Origin: Bacteroidaceae bacterium
Lineage (GTDB): Bacteria; Bacteroidota; Bacteroidia; Bacteroidales; Bacteroidaceae
Assembly: GCA_017416705.1 (NCBI GenBank)
Contig: JAFQBG010000041.1
Coordinates: 1-64,000 of the forward strand
Length of the DNA: 64,000 nucleotides
Reading direction: 5' to 3'
Below, one piece after another: positions 55,137-64,000 of this stretch; within the stretch, counting starts at the first letter, position 1; the number at the start of each line of letters is the position of its first letter. A model generated the notes under the pieces. It worked only from the letters and a program-made list of their open reading frames with translations, was not told where the DNA came from and ran no database searches. The position numbers were made by a program, and so were the translations under genes.

Positions 55137-55231
55137 TACAAATATTTCGTGGCTAATCTTTCTATGTTTGCAAAAAAAAATGTAATTTCGCAAGTTGAAA
55201 TAAAACAGGCAATAAAGATATACTAAAATAT

Positions 55232-57697
55232 ATGAATATTTCTTATAATTGGCTCAAAGAATATGTCGATTTTGACATGACACCCGAGGAGGTTTCCGCT
55301 GCGCTGACTTCGATAGGATTGGAGACAGACGGTGTCGAGGAGGTACAAACCATAAAAGGCGGTCTGGAAGGACTTGTCATTGGCGAGGTGCTTACCTGTG
55401 TGGATCACCCCGATAGCGACCACCTGCATATAACAACCGTAAATTTAGGCGATGGCAACCCCACACAAATAGTATGCGGCGCACCCAATGTTGCCGCAGG
55501 ACAAAAAGTGGTGGTAGCCACAATTGGTACAAAACTATATGACGGCGACAACTGCTTTACCATAAAAAAAGGCAAGATACGTGGCGCAGAATCGTATGGA
55601 ATGATATGTGCCGAGGATGAAATAGGTATAGGAACAAGCCACGACGGTATAATTGTACTGCCCGACAGCGCGGTTCCCGGAACACCCGCAAAGGAGTATT
55701 ACAACATAAAAAGCGACTACCTGATAGGCGTGGACATCACCCCCAACCGCGCCGATGCCTGCTCGCACTACGGTGTGGCTCGCGACCTATACGCATATAC
55801 CATGCAGGCAACAGGCAACAGCGCAATACGTCGTCCGGGCGTGGATGCCTTCAAGGTAGATAACAACGACCTGCAAATAGACATCGAAGTACAGAACAGC
55901 GAGGCTTGCTTGCGATATGCCGGTGTCACAGTGAAAGGCGTCACAGTGAAAGAGAGCCCCGAATGGCTGAAAAACAAATTGCAGATAATAGGCCTGCGTC
56001 CCATAAATAACATTGTGGACATCACAAACTACATACTGCACGCATACGGACAACCCATGCACTGTTTCGATGCCGACAAAATAAAAGGCAATAAGATTGT
56101 TGTGCGCACAATGCCCGAGGGTACACCCTTTGTGACACTCGATGGCGATGAACGCAAATTGTCGGAGCGTGACCTGATGATATGCAATGCGCAAGAGCCC
56201 ATGTGCATAGCCGGCGTGTTCGGCGGACTCGACTCGGGAACAACCGAACAGACCAAAAACGTATTCTTGGAGAGCGCATACTTCCATCCCACATGGGTGC
56301 GCAAGACATCGCGTCGTCATGCCTTGCAGACCGACTCCTCGTTCCGTTTCGAACGTGGCACAGACCCGAACAACGTCATATATGCGCTGAAACAGGCTGC
56401 AATACTCATAAAAGAATTGGCAGGTGGCGAAATAGCCATGGATATAAAAGATATATATCCCAACCCCATAGCCGACTTCGCCGTTGACTTGGAATACGAT
56501 TATGTAAACCGCCTCATAGGCACCGATATAGCACCCGACACAGTGAAAAACATTGTCACATCGCTCGAAATGAAAATAACAAGCGAGAACGACAAAGGCA
56601 TCACACTTGCTGTGCCTCCGTACCGTGTCGATGTGCAACGTCCATGCGATGTGGTTGAAGATATATTGCGTATCTATGGATACAATAATATAGATATTAC
56701 CACAACCTTGCACTCGTCGATAATAACAAAAGGCGTCGAGGATCGTTCGCACAAATTGCAGAACATAGTATCGGAACAATTGGTTGGTTGCGGTTACAAC
56801 GAGATAATGAATAACTCGTTGACAGCGGCTGCATACTACGACGAGTCAGAGACCTATGCAAGCAATAATCTGGTGCGTCTGATGAACCCTCTAAGTGCCG
56901 ACCTGAACGTAATGCGTCAGACACTGTTGTTCGGCGGTTTGGAGAGCATGCAACGAAATATAAGCCGTAAATATACCGACCTCGGTTTCTTTGAATTTGG
57001 AAATTGCTACCGATTTGACGCCGACAAACGCACCGAGGAGAAAATATTAAGCCCATACAGCGAATCGTACCATTTGGGAATATGGCTCACAGGAAACAAC
57101 GTATCGGCATCGTGGATTGACAGCGGCAGAGCCGTCACCGTTTACGATTTAAAAGCCGCGGTAGAAAATATTTTCGACCGACTTGGCTTTAAACAAACAG
57201 CGCGTCTTGTAAGCACATTTACAAATGATATTTTCGCGGCAGGCTTGCAAATACAGGCACAAAGCAACAAAAAAACAATAGCACAATTGGGTATAGTACG
57301 CAAAAAGATAACAAAACGATTTGACATTGAAAGCGACGTGTTCTATGCCGATATAAATTGGAGCGAACTGATGCGCGTGGTGCGCAATGTAAAAACAGGG
57401 TATGCCGAGATAAGCAAATTCCCCGCCGTAAAACGCGACCTTGCGCTGTTGTTAGACAAATCGGTGACATTTGCACAGGTTGAAAAAGTGGCACGCGAAA
57501 CAGAGAAAAAACTGCTTAAAAATGTATCGTTGTTCGATGTGTACGAAGGCAAAAACCTCGAAGAGGGCAAAAAGAGCTATGCAGTCAGCTTCATACTTCA
57601 AGACGACACACAGACACTCAACGATAAACAGATAGACAAAGTAATGGGCCGCCTGATGGAGAATTTTGAAAAACAATTGGGAGCCAAACAACGATAA
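55232..57697 (+). CDS. pheT: Phenylalanyl-tRNA synthetase beta subunit
   Basis: The 821-residue subunit begins MNISYNWLKEYVDFDMTPEE. It contains the tRNA-binding (EMAP-like) domain, about 40-150, then B3/B4 domains with the editing site, a B5 domain, the class II-like fold and the C-terminal ferredoxin-fold anticodon-binding domain (about 725-818, ISKFPAVKRDLALLLDKSV). pheS is not adjacent, as is common in Bacteroidota. yebC follows after 25 bp and is probably co-transcribed. Confidence 0.96.
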   Translation: MNISYNWLKEYVDFDMTPEEVSAALTSIGLETDGVEEVQTIKGGLEGLVIGEVLTCVDHPDSDHLHITTVNLGDGNPTQIVCGAPNVAAGQKVVVATIGTKLYDGDNCFTIKKGKIRGAESYGMICAEDEIGIGTSHDGIIVLPDSAVPGTPAKEYYNIKSDYLIGVDITPNRADACSHYGVARDLYAYTMQATGNSAIRRPGVDAFKVDNNDLQIDIEVQNSEACLRYAGVTVKGVTVKESPEWLKNKLQIIGLRPINNIVDITNYILHAYGQPMHCFDADKIKGNKIVVRTMPEGTPFVTLDGDERKLSERDLMICNAQEPMCIAGVFGGLDSGTTEQTKNVFLESAYFHPTWVRKTSRRHALQTDSSFRFERGTDPNNVIYALKQAAILIKELAGGEIAMDIKDIYPNPIADFAVDLEYDYVNRLIGTDIAPDTVKNIVTSLEMKITSENDKGITLAVPPYRVDVQRPCDVVEDILRIYGYNNIDITTTLHSSIITKGVEDRSHKLQNIVSEQLVGCGYNEIMNNSLTAAAYYDESETYASNNLVRLMNPLSADLNVMRQTLLFGGLESMQRNISRKYTDLGFFEFGNCYRFDADKRTEEKILSPYSESYHLGIWLTGNNVSASWIDSGRAVTVYDLKAAVENIFDRLGFKQTARLVSTFTNDIFAAGLQIQAQSNKKTIAQLGIVRKKITKRFDIESDVFYADINWSELMRVVRNVKTGYAEISKFPAVKRDLALLLDKSVTFAQVEKVARETEKKLLKNVSLFDVYEGKNLEEGKKSYAVSFILQDDTQTLNDKQIDKVMGRLMENFEKQLGAKQR

Positions 57698-57722
57698 ATA
57701 TAAATTTTAAAATAATATAACT

Positions 57723-58445
57723 ATGGGTAGAGCTTTTGAATATCGTAAAGCCGCAAAACTAAAAAGATGGGGCAACATGGCCCGCACATTCACACGTATC
57801 GGAAAACAAATAGCCATTGCAGTTAAAGCCGGTGGTCCCGACCCCGACAGCAACTCGCACCTGAGAGCAATCATCGCCAACGCAAAGCGCGAGAACATGC
57901 CCAAGGACAACATCGAGCGTGCCATAAAAAACGCAATGGGTAAAGACCAAAAAGACTACAAGGAGGTTACATACGAGGGATACGGTCCTTTTGGCGTAGC
58001 TATTTTTGTGGATGCTGCAACCGACAATACCACTCGCACAGTGGCCAATGTACGTGCTGCGTTTAACAAATTCGGTGGTACCATGGGAACATCGGGAAGC
58101 CTCGATTTTATGTTCACACACAAGAGCGTGTTTACATTTACAAAGAAGGATGGCTTGGATATGGACGAGCTGATTCTTGAACTGATTGACCTTGGAGTGG
58201 AGGACGAGTTCGATGAAGAAGAAAACGAGATAACAATATATGGCGACCCCAAATCGTTTGGCGCAATACAAAAATATCTCGAAGAGCAGGGCTACGACAT
58301 AACAGGTAGCGAATTTACACGCATCCCCAACGACCTGAAAGACGTAACAGACGAGCAACGTGCCACAATAGACAAAATAGTGGAACGCTTGGAGGAGGAT
58401 GACGATGTGCAGAACGTTTACACCAATATGCGTCCTCAGGAATAA
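57723..58445 (+). CDS. yebC: YebC/PmpR/TACO1 family protein
   Basis: The 240-residue protein starts MGRAFEYRKAAKLKRWGNMA and contains DNIERAIKNAMGKDQKDYKE and the GYGPFGVAIFVDAATDNTTR core. The family includes transcription regulators and, for YebC-type members, factors that help ribosomes through difficult sequences such as polyproline. A Pro-rich coding tail lies nearby at 58508-58726, but a link would be speculation. Confidence 0.95.
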   Translation: MGRAFEYRKAAKLKRWGNMARTFTRIGKQIAIAVKAGGPDPDSNSHLRAIIANAKRENMPKDNIERAIKNAMGKDQKDYKEVTYEGYGPFGVAIFVDAATDNTTRTVANVRAAFNKFGGTMGTSGSLDFMFTHKSVFTFTKKDGLDMDELILELIDLGVEDEFDEEENEITIYGDPKSFGAIQKYLEEQGYDITGSEFTRIPNDLKDVTDEQRATIDKIVERLEEDDDVQNVYTNMRPQE

Positions 58446-58468
58446 AAATAAAATTTAAATTCCATAAA

Positions 58469-58505
58469 TCAAATAGTCGATAATGAATTCATTATCGACT
58501 ATTTG
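58469..58505. terminator. Two-way terminator between yebC and the DUF4251 gene
   Basis: AAATAGTCGATAATG and CATTATCGACTATTT pair around AATT, which contains an EcoRI-like core. It serves both convergent genes. Confidence 0.85.
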
Positions 58506-58507
58506 CT

Positions 58508-58726
58508 TTATGGGACAAACGTTGGTGGACGTACACCGCCATTGTTCATATTGGGCGGACGCATGCCGCCTCCGGGACGGTTCATAGGCGGGAATGGCCT
58601 GAAATTGCCACCGGGCGGAGGAGTGAACATGGGTGGCCTCACAGGCATCGGACGCGGCCCTATGAAATGGGGGAGGGGTGGTGGCGGCATGAACCAATGG
58701 GCAAAATTGCCGTAACCGTCAGTCAG
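58508..58726 (-). pseudogene. Pro/Gly-rich tail in frame behind the DUF4251 stop codon
   Basis: Directly after the TGA of the DUF4251 gene the same frame stays open for 72 codons (58511-58726), starting LTDGYGNFAHWF and continuing PPPPLPHFIGPRPMPVRPP to PPTFVP and a stop. Composition is strongly protein-like (Pro, Gly, Met, Asn, Phe). Separation from the gene is caused by three TGAC units at 58718-58729; removal of these 12 bases would give an uninterrupted frame. It could be a severed tail, a readthrough product or, less likely, a separate small gene from the Met at 58690. Confidence 0.55.
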
Positions 58727-59332
58727 TCAGTAGTACGACGCTGTACCCTGAAAAACTCCGGCATCGTCGTATGGGTAAATATACCCATTCATTGTTATGG
58801 TATTGCCACTGAAATTAGGGTCAATACGCGCACTTGCATGGTTGCTGTTAACAGCCAGCGTCACATACACAGTAGCCGAAACGTTGCTCCCTTGCAGCGT
58901 GTAGCTGTAATATACGTTGCCGTTATTATCCTGCGACATACGCTCGCCCGACACCGAACCCTCCAACGTAATGCCACCCAACCCATTTGGAGAATATACA
59001 TTGGAATTGTCGAAAGCCGTCTGAACGGTTCCCACGCCATTGTCGATGGAGACAAAATTCGTGCTTTCGGTGACAAAACGCGTCACGCCATTGCCAAAAA
59101 CGATATTCGAAGCCTCCAAAGCCCATGAGCCATTGCGTAAAGCCTCGGCAGCCTGAACAAAAGCAGTGGAGTCGGCAGCATGCTCGCGTTGCTCCTCGGC
59201 AGCTTTTTTCCGTAGTCGTTCGGCACGCCATGCAGCCTCTCTTTCGGCCTTGGTCATTTTTTTGTTCTGAGCGGTAGCTGTGCCACCCACGCCAAGCATA
59301 AATAATAATAGTGCAAATAAAAAATTCTTCAT
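58727..59332 (-). CDS. Exported DUF4251 family protein
   Basis: The 201-residue protein has a signal peptide (MKNFLFALLLFMLGVGGTAT, cleaved near AQ), a basic helix (KAEREAAWRAERLRKKAAEE) and a beta-rich body with FGNGVTRFVTESTNFVSIDN, LGGITLEGSVSGERM and ASARIDPNFSGNTITMNGYI. These are typical of DUF4251, a Bacteroidales-restricted exported family without known function. The stop TGA is followed by C, a leaky context, and by an open in-frame Pro-rich extension (58508-58726). Confidence 0.85.
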   Translation of the reverse strand: MKNFLFALLLFMLGVGGTATAQNKKMTKAEREAAWRAERLRKKAAEEQREHAADSTAFVQAAEALRNGSWALEASNIVFGNGVTRFVTESTNFVSIDNGVGTVQTAFDNSNVYSPNGLGGITLEGSVSGERMSQDNNGNVYYSYTLQGSNVSATVYVTLAVNSNHASARIDPNFSGNTITMNGYIYPYDDAGVFQGTASYY

Positions 59333-59485
59333 AAATCCAATATTTTAGTTAATAGTCGCAATGTTTTTACCATTATAAAACAAAGCAAACAGATATTATC
59401 TTTTAAAAAAGATGTAATATTTCATAAAACCGTTTATTAATTACATAAAATTATATACCTTTACAATGTTAAACAAAACAAAAGG

Positions 59486-60511
59486 ATGAGAAAGGGTATC
59501 CTGAAATATCTGACGTTGTCGGCACTTGCAATAATTGTTGCAGGGTGCCAATCGTCTGTTTCGGAAAAATGGAGCATGAAAACACCCGACGATGCACCCG
59601 CAAGAACGGTCTCATTGGACACAATGAACATGCGCAACCCTTTTATTTACCTTGATAAAGAAGAACTTACATATTACATGACGGGCGACGGCGGCCATGT
59701 GTGGACAAGCAAAAATTTGCAAGAGTGGTGCGGCCCCTACAATGTACTGAAACTCGACACTACGGTGTGGTACGGCAAGTCGGCACAAATAACGGCTCCC
59801 GAAATACATAAGTTCAATGACAAATACTATTATGTGGCAACGTTTACACGCGACGACAGCCAAAAAAACGTGCCGAACAGCCCTGTACGCTCGTGCGAGA
59901 TACTTGTGTCGGACAGTATATGCGGCCCATTTGTTCCGGCGAACGACAGCCTGCCGCTTATGAACATAGAATATTCGACACAGAGTCCCACATTCATAAC
60001 CGACGAATATGGTTGGGGGTATATAATATATAGTCGCAACAACTATGATGGAGCAAATGCCGCAACGCAAATAATTATGCTGACCAAAGACCTTGCCGAA
60101 CAAATTGGCGACCCTTTCACCATGTTCAAGGCATCGCAAAACAGTTGGTCGTCAAATAGTACCAATGCTCATGGCAGTTGCTCTCCCATGCTCGATGGGC
60201 CCTTCCTGTTCGATACCGAGGGCAGGGAATTGGGTATTTTATTTATATCCCAAAAAGAGGGCACGACGGCTGTTGGCGTTGCATACACCGAGAAAAATCA
60301 TGGATTAAACGGTCCATGGCACATTGAACCGGAACCCTTGCTTGTGGGCGGCTACGGACAACCGATGCTTTTTAACGATTTTGACGGTTCGCTTGTCATG
60401 CTGCTACACAAGGACACCATCATGGCAGGCAGCAAAAAAAGCATACCCCGGTTAATTGAAATGGACTCGCAATATGACAAATTGAAAATAAAATCTAAAT
60501 ACAATATATAA
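59486..60511 (+). CDS. GH43-like lipoprotein with altered active-site motifs
   Basis: The 341-residue protein has a lipoprotein signal (Cys21 in IIVAGCQSS) and a five-bladed propeller with GH43 signatures. [20 protein letters not shown] is well preserved. The first motif, usually RDP with the catalytic base, reads MRNPFIYLD (Asp to Asn). The DGT motif normally seen before the third blade reads [29 protein letters not shown] is retained. It may be a weak, inactive or binding-only member. Substrate cannot be told. nagB follows after 20 bp and may be co-transcribed. Confidence 0.75.
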   Translation: MRKGILKYLTLSALAIIVAGCQSSVSEKWSMKTPDDAPARTVSLDTMNMRNPFIYLDKEELTYYMTGDGGHVWTSKNLQEWCGPYNVLKLDTTVWYGKSAQITAPEIHKFNDKYYYVATFTRDDSQKNVPNSPVRSCEILVSDSICGPFVPANDSLPLMNIEYSTQSPTFITDEYGWGYIIYSRNNYDGANAATQIIMLTKDLAEQIGDPFTMFKASQNSWSSNSTNAHGSCSPMLDGPFLFDTEGRELGILFISQKEGTTAVGVAYTEKNHGLNGPWHIEPEPLLVGGYGQPMLFNDFDGSLVMLLHKDTIMAGSKKSIPRLIEMDSQYDKLKIKSKYNI

Positions 60512-60531
60512 ACTTTTTAAATGTAACTATT

Positions 60532-61344
60532 ATGCGTTTAATTATTGAACCTAACTATCAACAGCTATCAAGCTGGGCAGCATCCTATGTTGTAAAAAAA
60601 ATCAACGAGTTTAATCCCACCGAGGAGAAACCTTTTGTTCTTGGACTTCCCACCGGCTCGACACCATTGGGTACTTACAAAGAACTTATAAACCTTTACA
60701 ATAAAGGCCTTGTAAGTTTCAAGAACGTCGTAACATTCAATATGGACGAGTATGTTGGTCTTCCCGAGGAGCACCCCGAGAGCTATCATTCATTCATGTG
60801 GAATAACTTTTTCAGTCATGTCGATGTGAAGAAGGAGAATGTGAACATCCTCAATGGTAATGCCGAGGATTTGAACGCCGAGTGCGCACGCTACGAAGCT
60901 AAAATAGCATCGTATGGCGGCATACATCTGTTCTTGGGCGGTATAGGTCCCGATGGACACATTGCATTCAACGAGCCGGGTTCGTCATTGACATCGCGCA
61001 CACGTATTAAGACATTGACAACCGATACCATTATTGCAAACTCGCGTTTCTTTGACAACGACATAAACAAAGTGCCCAAGACAGCACTTACAGTAGGTGT
61101 CGGCACTGTAATGGATGCAAAAGAGGTACTTATTCTTGTTAACGGCCATAACAAGGCACAGGCACTTTACCATGCAGTAGAAGGCAGTCTTACACAAATG
61201 TGGACCATCAGCGTAATGCAATTGCATCAACATGGTATCATTGTTTGCGACGACGCAGCCACAGCCGAACTGAAAGTAGGCACCGTTAATTACTTCAAAG
61301 ACATAGAGAAGGACAACCTTTGCCCCTGCTCGAACCTTAAATAA
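60532..61344 (+). CDS. nagB: Glucosamine-6-phosphate deaminase
   Basis: The 270-residue enzyme turns glucosamine 6-phosphate into fructose 6-phosphate and ammonia, feeding GlcNAc and sialic acid carbon into glycolysis. [20 protein letters not shown] binds phosphate; [20 protein letters not shown] carries the catalytic Asp; [20 protein letters not shown] carries the catalytic His. Length is that of E. coli NagB (266). It fits the two GH20 enzymes and the sialidase in the window. A strong terminator follows. Confidence 0.96.
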   Translation: MRLIIEPNYQQLSSWAASYVVKKINEFNPTEEKPFVLGLPTGSTPLGTYKELINLYNKGLVSFKNVVTFNMDEYVGLPEEHPESYHSFMWNNFFSHVDVKKENVNILNGNAEDLNAECARYEAKIASYGGIHLFLGGIGPDGHIAFNEPGSSLTSRTRIKTLTTDTIIANSRFFDNDINKVPKTALTVGVGTVMDAKEVLILVNGHNKAQALYHAVEGSLTQMWTISVMQLHQHGIIVCDDAATAELKVGTVNYFKDIEKDNLCPCSNLK

Positions 61345-61355
61345 GTAGGGCCATT

Positions 61356-61412
61356 ATAAAACACAGGAGCATCCTAAGCAAATTTTGCATAGGATGCTCC
61401 TGTGTTTTATAA
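61356..61412. terminator. Terminator after nagB
   Basis: AAAACACAGGAGCATCCTA and TAGGATGCTCCTGTGTTTT pair perfectly around a loop of about 13 nt. Confidence 0.9.
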
Positions 61413-61487
61413 ATAATTAGGCATAAACCGACTATCTGTTTATGCAAAAAGAACGGGCAGTTAAGCCTAAATATCGTTGATATTTTG

Positions 61488-61495
61488 TAACTTTG
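61488..61495 (+). promoter_or_regulatory. -7 box of the S37 peptidase gene
   Basis: TAACTTTG matches the consensus; it lies about 35 bp before the start codon. No TTG at the usual distance. Confidence 0.45.
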
Positions 61496-61530
61496 CGCTA
61501 AATAAATATAAAACGATAAAAACTGTTGTT

Positions 61531-62823
61531 ATGAAAAGAAATTTTTTAACGCTTGCAATATTGATGCTTGCCACTTTATTTGTAAATGCAAATGAAGTCG
61601 AGAAAATGTTGTCGGGAATAAACGCTGTGTCGGGGTATGAGAAAATTGAAAAAAGAGACACCACACGCAGCTATTACATGCTGAAATTTACCCAACTTAT
61701 TGACCCGCAAAATGCCGAAGCAGGTACTTTTGAGCAGCGCGTAATGTTGGGACACCGCGGTTTCGACCGTCCCACTGTGATAGTAACAGAGGGCTACGGA
61801 GGCGATTATGCTTTCAATAGCAAGAATTATATGGAGGAGCTCACATATCTTCTGGATGCAAATATATTGTTCGTGGAGTATCGCTTTTTCTCGAAATCGA
61901 AGCCCGAAAATCTCGATTGGCAGTATATGACAGTAGCAAACTCCATGCACGACTATCACGCAATAACAACCGAATTCAAAAAATACTATACAGGCAAATG
62001 GGCTGCCACAGGAATAAGCAAGGGTGGTTCCACAACCATGTTCTACCGCGCTTATTACCCCAACGATGTGGATGTGTCGGTGCCATACGTCGCTCCGCTT
62101 AGCTGCGCATTGGAGGATGGACGCCACGAGTCGTTTCTTGAACAAGCATCCACAAAAGCCGACCGCGATGCCATTCGCGATTTCCAATTGACTATGTTGG
62201 AACGCAAGGATACATTCATGCCCATGTTCGACGCATACTGCTTGGAAAAAGGCTACACATTTTATGTACCTACATCTACCATCTACGACCTATGTGTACT
62301 TGAATATCAATTCTCATTCTGGCAATGGGGTTCGGCTGTAACGGATATTCCGGTGGCAGAATCGGACTCTACCATATTCTCGTACTTCATAAAAAGCTGT
62401 GAACCAAACTATTTTTCAAGAAAAAACGACCTTGAATCGTTCTCGGTGCAGGCTGTGAAAGATTTTGGTTATTACGGATATAACGTCGAGCCATTCAAGA
62501 AATACATTAACCCCGGCGACATAGAAGGATACTACAAAAAAGTTATGTTGCCTGCCGAATGGGCCGACACAGAATTTGACGATTATAACTACCGTTTTGT
62601 TACAGATTATCTAACAGACAACGACCCCAAAATGATATATATTTATGGCGAATGGGATCCTTGGACCGCAAGCGGAGTGACATGGTTGCGCGACCGTAAC
62701 AAAAAGAACATCCATATATATGTTGAGCCCGGTGGCAGCCATAAAGCACGCATAAGAACCATGTCGAAAGAGGTTCAGCAGGAGATTATGGACAAGCTGC
62801 AAGAATGGATGCAATATCGTTAA
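61531..62823 (+). CDS. Exported serine peptidase, S37 (PS-10) family
   Basis: The start at 61531 gives a signal peptide (MKRNFLTLAILMLATLFVNA); a longer frame overlaps the -7 box. The 430-residue alpha/beta hydrolase has the nucleophile Ser in ATGISKGGSTTMFYRAYYPN (GxSKGG), with YVAPLSCALEDGRH typical of S37 tripeptidyl aminopeptidases. IYGEWDPWTASGVTWL holds the acid Asp and GGSHKARI the His. It would cut short N-terminal peptides in the periplasm. Confidence 0.88.
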   Translation: MKRNFLTLAILMLATLFVNANEVEKMLSGINAVSGYEKIEKRDTTRSYYMLKFTQLIDPQNAEAGTFEQRVMLGHRGFDRPTVIVTEGYGGDYAFNSKNYMEELTYLLDANILFVEYRFFSKSKPENLDWQYMTVANSMHDYHAITTEFKKYYTGKWAATGISKGGSTTMFYRAYYPNDVDVSVPYVAPLSCALEDGRHESFLEQASTKADRDAIRDFQLTMLERKDTFMPMFDAYCLEKGYTFYVPTSTIYDLCVLEYQFSFWQWGSAVTDIPVAESDSTIFSYFIKSCEPNYFSRKNDLESFSVQAVKDFGYYGYNVEPFKKYINPGDIEGYYKKVMLPAEWADTEFDDYNYRFVTDYLTDNDPKMIYIYGEWDPWTASGVTWLRDRNKKNIHIYVEPGGSHKARIRTMSKEVQQEIMDKLQEWMQYR

Positions 62824-62827
62824 TTTA

Positions 62828-63601
62828 ATGCAGCCCATATTTTTAAAAAATTTATCAATAGGTTATACCCATAACAAGCATTTAAAACTTGTTATGGGTA
62901 AAATTAATGCATCGCTTCATCGAGGCGAATTGGTGGCTCTGATTGGGACAAACGGAGCCGGAAAATCGACGTTGTTACGCACAATTTCGGCATATCAAAA
63001 GCCACTTGAAGGAACAATAACATACCCCGATGGGACAGAGAGTCCGCGCACACCTGCCGAACTATCGACACAGCTGGCTGTGGTACTGACCGAGAATAAC
63101 AAAACACTTAACATCAAAGTACGCGAGATTGTATCACTTGGACGAATGCCATACACCAATATTTTCGGACAGTTGCGTCGCAACGACAATATGGCAATAG
63201 AGCAAGCCATGAAAATGGTGGGCATAGAGCATCTGGCAGAGCGTCTAATGGAGACACTTAGCGATGGCGAACGACAAAAAACAATGATAGCCAAAGCACT
63301 TGCCCAAGAGACACCCGCAATAATATTGGACGAGCCAACCGCGTTCCTCGATTTTCAAAGTCGTGTGCAGTTGATGCGCATGCTGAAAAGCCTTGCTCAC
63401 GAACAAAAAAAAGCCATCCTTGTATCGACCCACGACCTTGAATTGGCATTGCAGATAGCCGATAAAATATGGCTTATACACAACGGTTGTTTGTACACAG
63501 GCAACATTGACGAACTGACACAAAACGGCACATTGCAAAAATTCATCGAGAGCGATGGAATACGTTACAACAGCAAGCAGAACAGAATAGAACTCATATA
63601 A
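62828..63601 (+). CDS. ABC transporter ATPase, iron-siderophore/B12 type (FecE/BtuD)
   Basis: The 257-residue single-domain ATPase has Walker A (GTNGAGKSTLLRTI), a signature reading LSDGERQ and Walker B IILDEPTAFLDFQS, then the His switch STHDLELAL. REIVSLGRMPYTNIFGQL fits the FecE/FhuC subgroup importing iron chelates, heme or cobalamin. It starts 4 bp after the S37 gene. No permease or binding protein is in the window; on the right it is followed by malY, so it seems separated from its partners. Confidence 0.88.
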   Translation: MQPIFLKNLSIGYTHNKHLKLVMGKINASLHRGELVALIGTNGAGKSTLLRTISAYQKPLEGTITYPDGTESPRTPAELSTQLAVVLTENNKTLNIKVREIVSLGRMPYTNIFGQLRRNDNMAIEQAMKMVGIEHLAERLMETLSDGERQKTMIAKALAQETPAIILDEPTAFLDFQSRVQLMRMLKSLAHEQKKAILVSTHDLELALQIADKIWLIHNGCLYTGNIDELTQNGTLQKFIESDGIRYNSKQNRIELI

Positions 63602-63608
63602 AAAAATC

Positions 63609-64000
63609 ATGAAATATAATTTCGACGAAATTATTGAACGCAAAAACACCGATTGTTTGAAATATGATTGGGCGAAGGATATATTCGGCAGCGACGATGT
63701 AATACCCATGTGGATTGCTGACATGGATTTTCGCACCCCACAGTGCATTGTCGATGTGATGCGCAAACGCATGGAGCACGAAATATTCGGATATACATTC
63801 CTGAGTCCGCAGTGGAAGCCCGCTATTATCAATTGGATATCAAGACGATACAATTGGCATGTAATGGAAGAGGAAATAGGCTTCGTCGGTGGCATTGTTC
63901 CTGCCATAGCATATATTATACAATGCTTCACAAACGAGGGCGACAAGGTGCTTATACAACCACCGGTGTACCATCCCTACAATAATGTCACACGCGATTT
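63609..64000 (+). CDS. MalY/PatB-type aminotransferase or C-S lyase, N-terminal part
   Basis: The frame runs off the right edge after about 130 codons. MKYNFDEIIERKNTDCLKYD and VIPMWIADMDFRTPQCIVDV are typical of MalY/PatB class II PLP proteins (cystathionine beta-lyase activity). IFGYTFLSPQWKPAIINWIS and FVGGIVPAIAYIIQCFTNEG fit as well. The PLP lysine is beyond the window. It starts 7 bp after the ABC ATPase gene. Confidence 0.88.
   Translation, partial: MKYNFDEIIERKNTDCLKYDWAKDIFGSDDVIPMWIADMDFRTPQCIVDVMRKRMEHEIFGYTFLSPQWKPAIINWISRRYNWHVMEEEIGFVGGIVPAIAYIIQCFTNEGDKVLIQPPVYHPYNNVTRD

Overview
The window looks like chromosomal DNA from an anaerobic member of the Bacteroidales (phylum Bacteroidota). 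Supporting signs are recurrent -7 boxes of the TAnnTTTG type with an upstream TTG/TTTG, few Shine-Dalgarno sequences, many secreted or lipoprotein glycosidases, a bacterial serine palmitoyltransferase, a seven-gene V/A-type ATPase operon with a DUF2764 gene, GT3 glycogen synthase next to GT35 phosphorylase, and C10, M64 and S37 peptidases. I cannot assign a genus.

Layout. 1-6.9 kb (mostly minus strand): truncated C10 peptidase, a 0.6 kb composite repeat, chorismatase-like protein, AlaX editing protein, RhuM/Fic protein, GH20 hexosaminidase, MltG and a 52-residue membrane protein. 7.1-9.2 kb: serine palmitoyltransferase, tRNA-Pro(UGG), a small lipoprotein and a putative small RNA. 9.5-17.1 kb: V/A-ATPase operon. 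17.3-21.6 kb: glycogen synthase and phosphorylase. 21.8-36.5 kb: mixed single genes including HAD hydrolases, sialidase, TspO, 5'-nucleotidase, Hsp20, a second GH20, a DnaJ-like chaperone, M64 peptidase, a SPOR lipoprotein and a rhamnose-mutarotase-like gene coupled to a fucose permease. 36.6-43.1 kb: YqgF, deformylase, TPR protein, thrS and infC-rpmI-rplT. 43.5-48.2 kb: a 1535-residue secreted clan GH-D-like protein behind a duplicated palindrome. 48.3-49.3 kb: a 6S-like RNA gene, an inverted copy of the composite repeat and a second putative small RNA. 49.3-58.4 kb: ispE, ABC-F ATPase, dnaB, trpS, pheT and yebC. 58.5-64 kb: a DUF4251 protein with a broken tail, GH43-like lipoprotein, nagB, S37 peptidase, orphan ABC ATPase and truncated malY.

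How the genes fit together. Sialidase, two GH20 hexosaminidases, a clan GH-D-like protein, a fucose permease and NagB would suit an organism that trims host-type glycans, but they are scattered and no SusC/SusD pair is visible. The ATPase proteolipid carries a sodium-type ligand set. Glycogen genes provide carbon storage.

The least explained material is non-coding. A three-way-junction RNA-like element lies at 27270-27393, a 6S-like RNA gene at 48327-48513, and a possible pair of related small RNAs at about 9080 and 49148. A dispersed composite repeat also occurs, and one fragment of it sits in frame inside the RhuM gene, which is itself flanked by 70-bp direct repeats copied from the alaX start.
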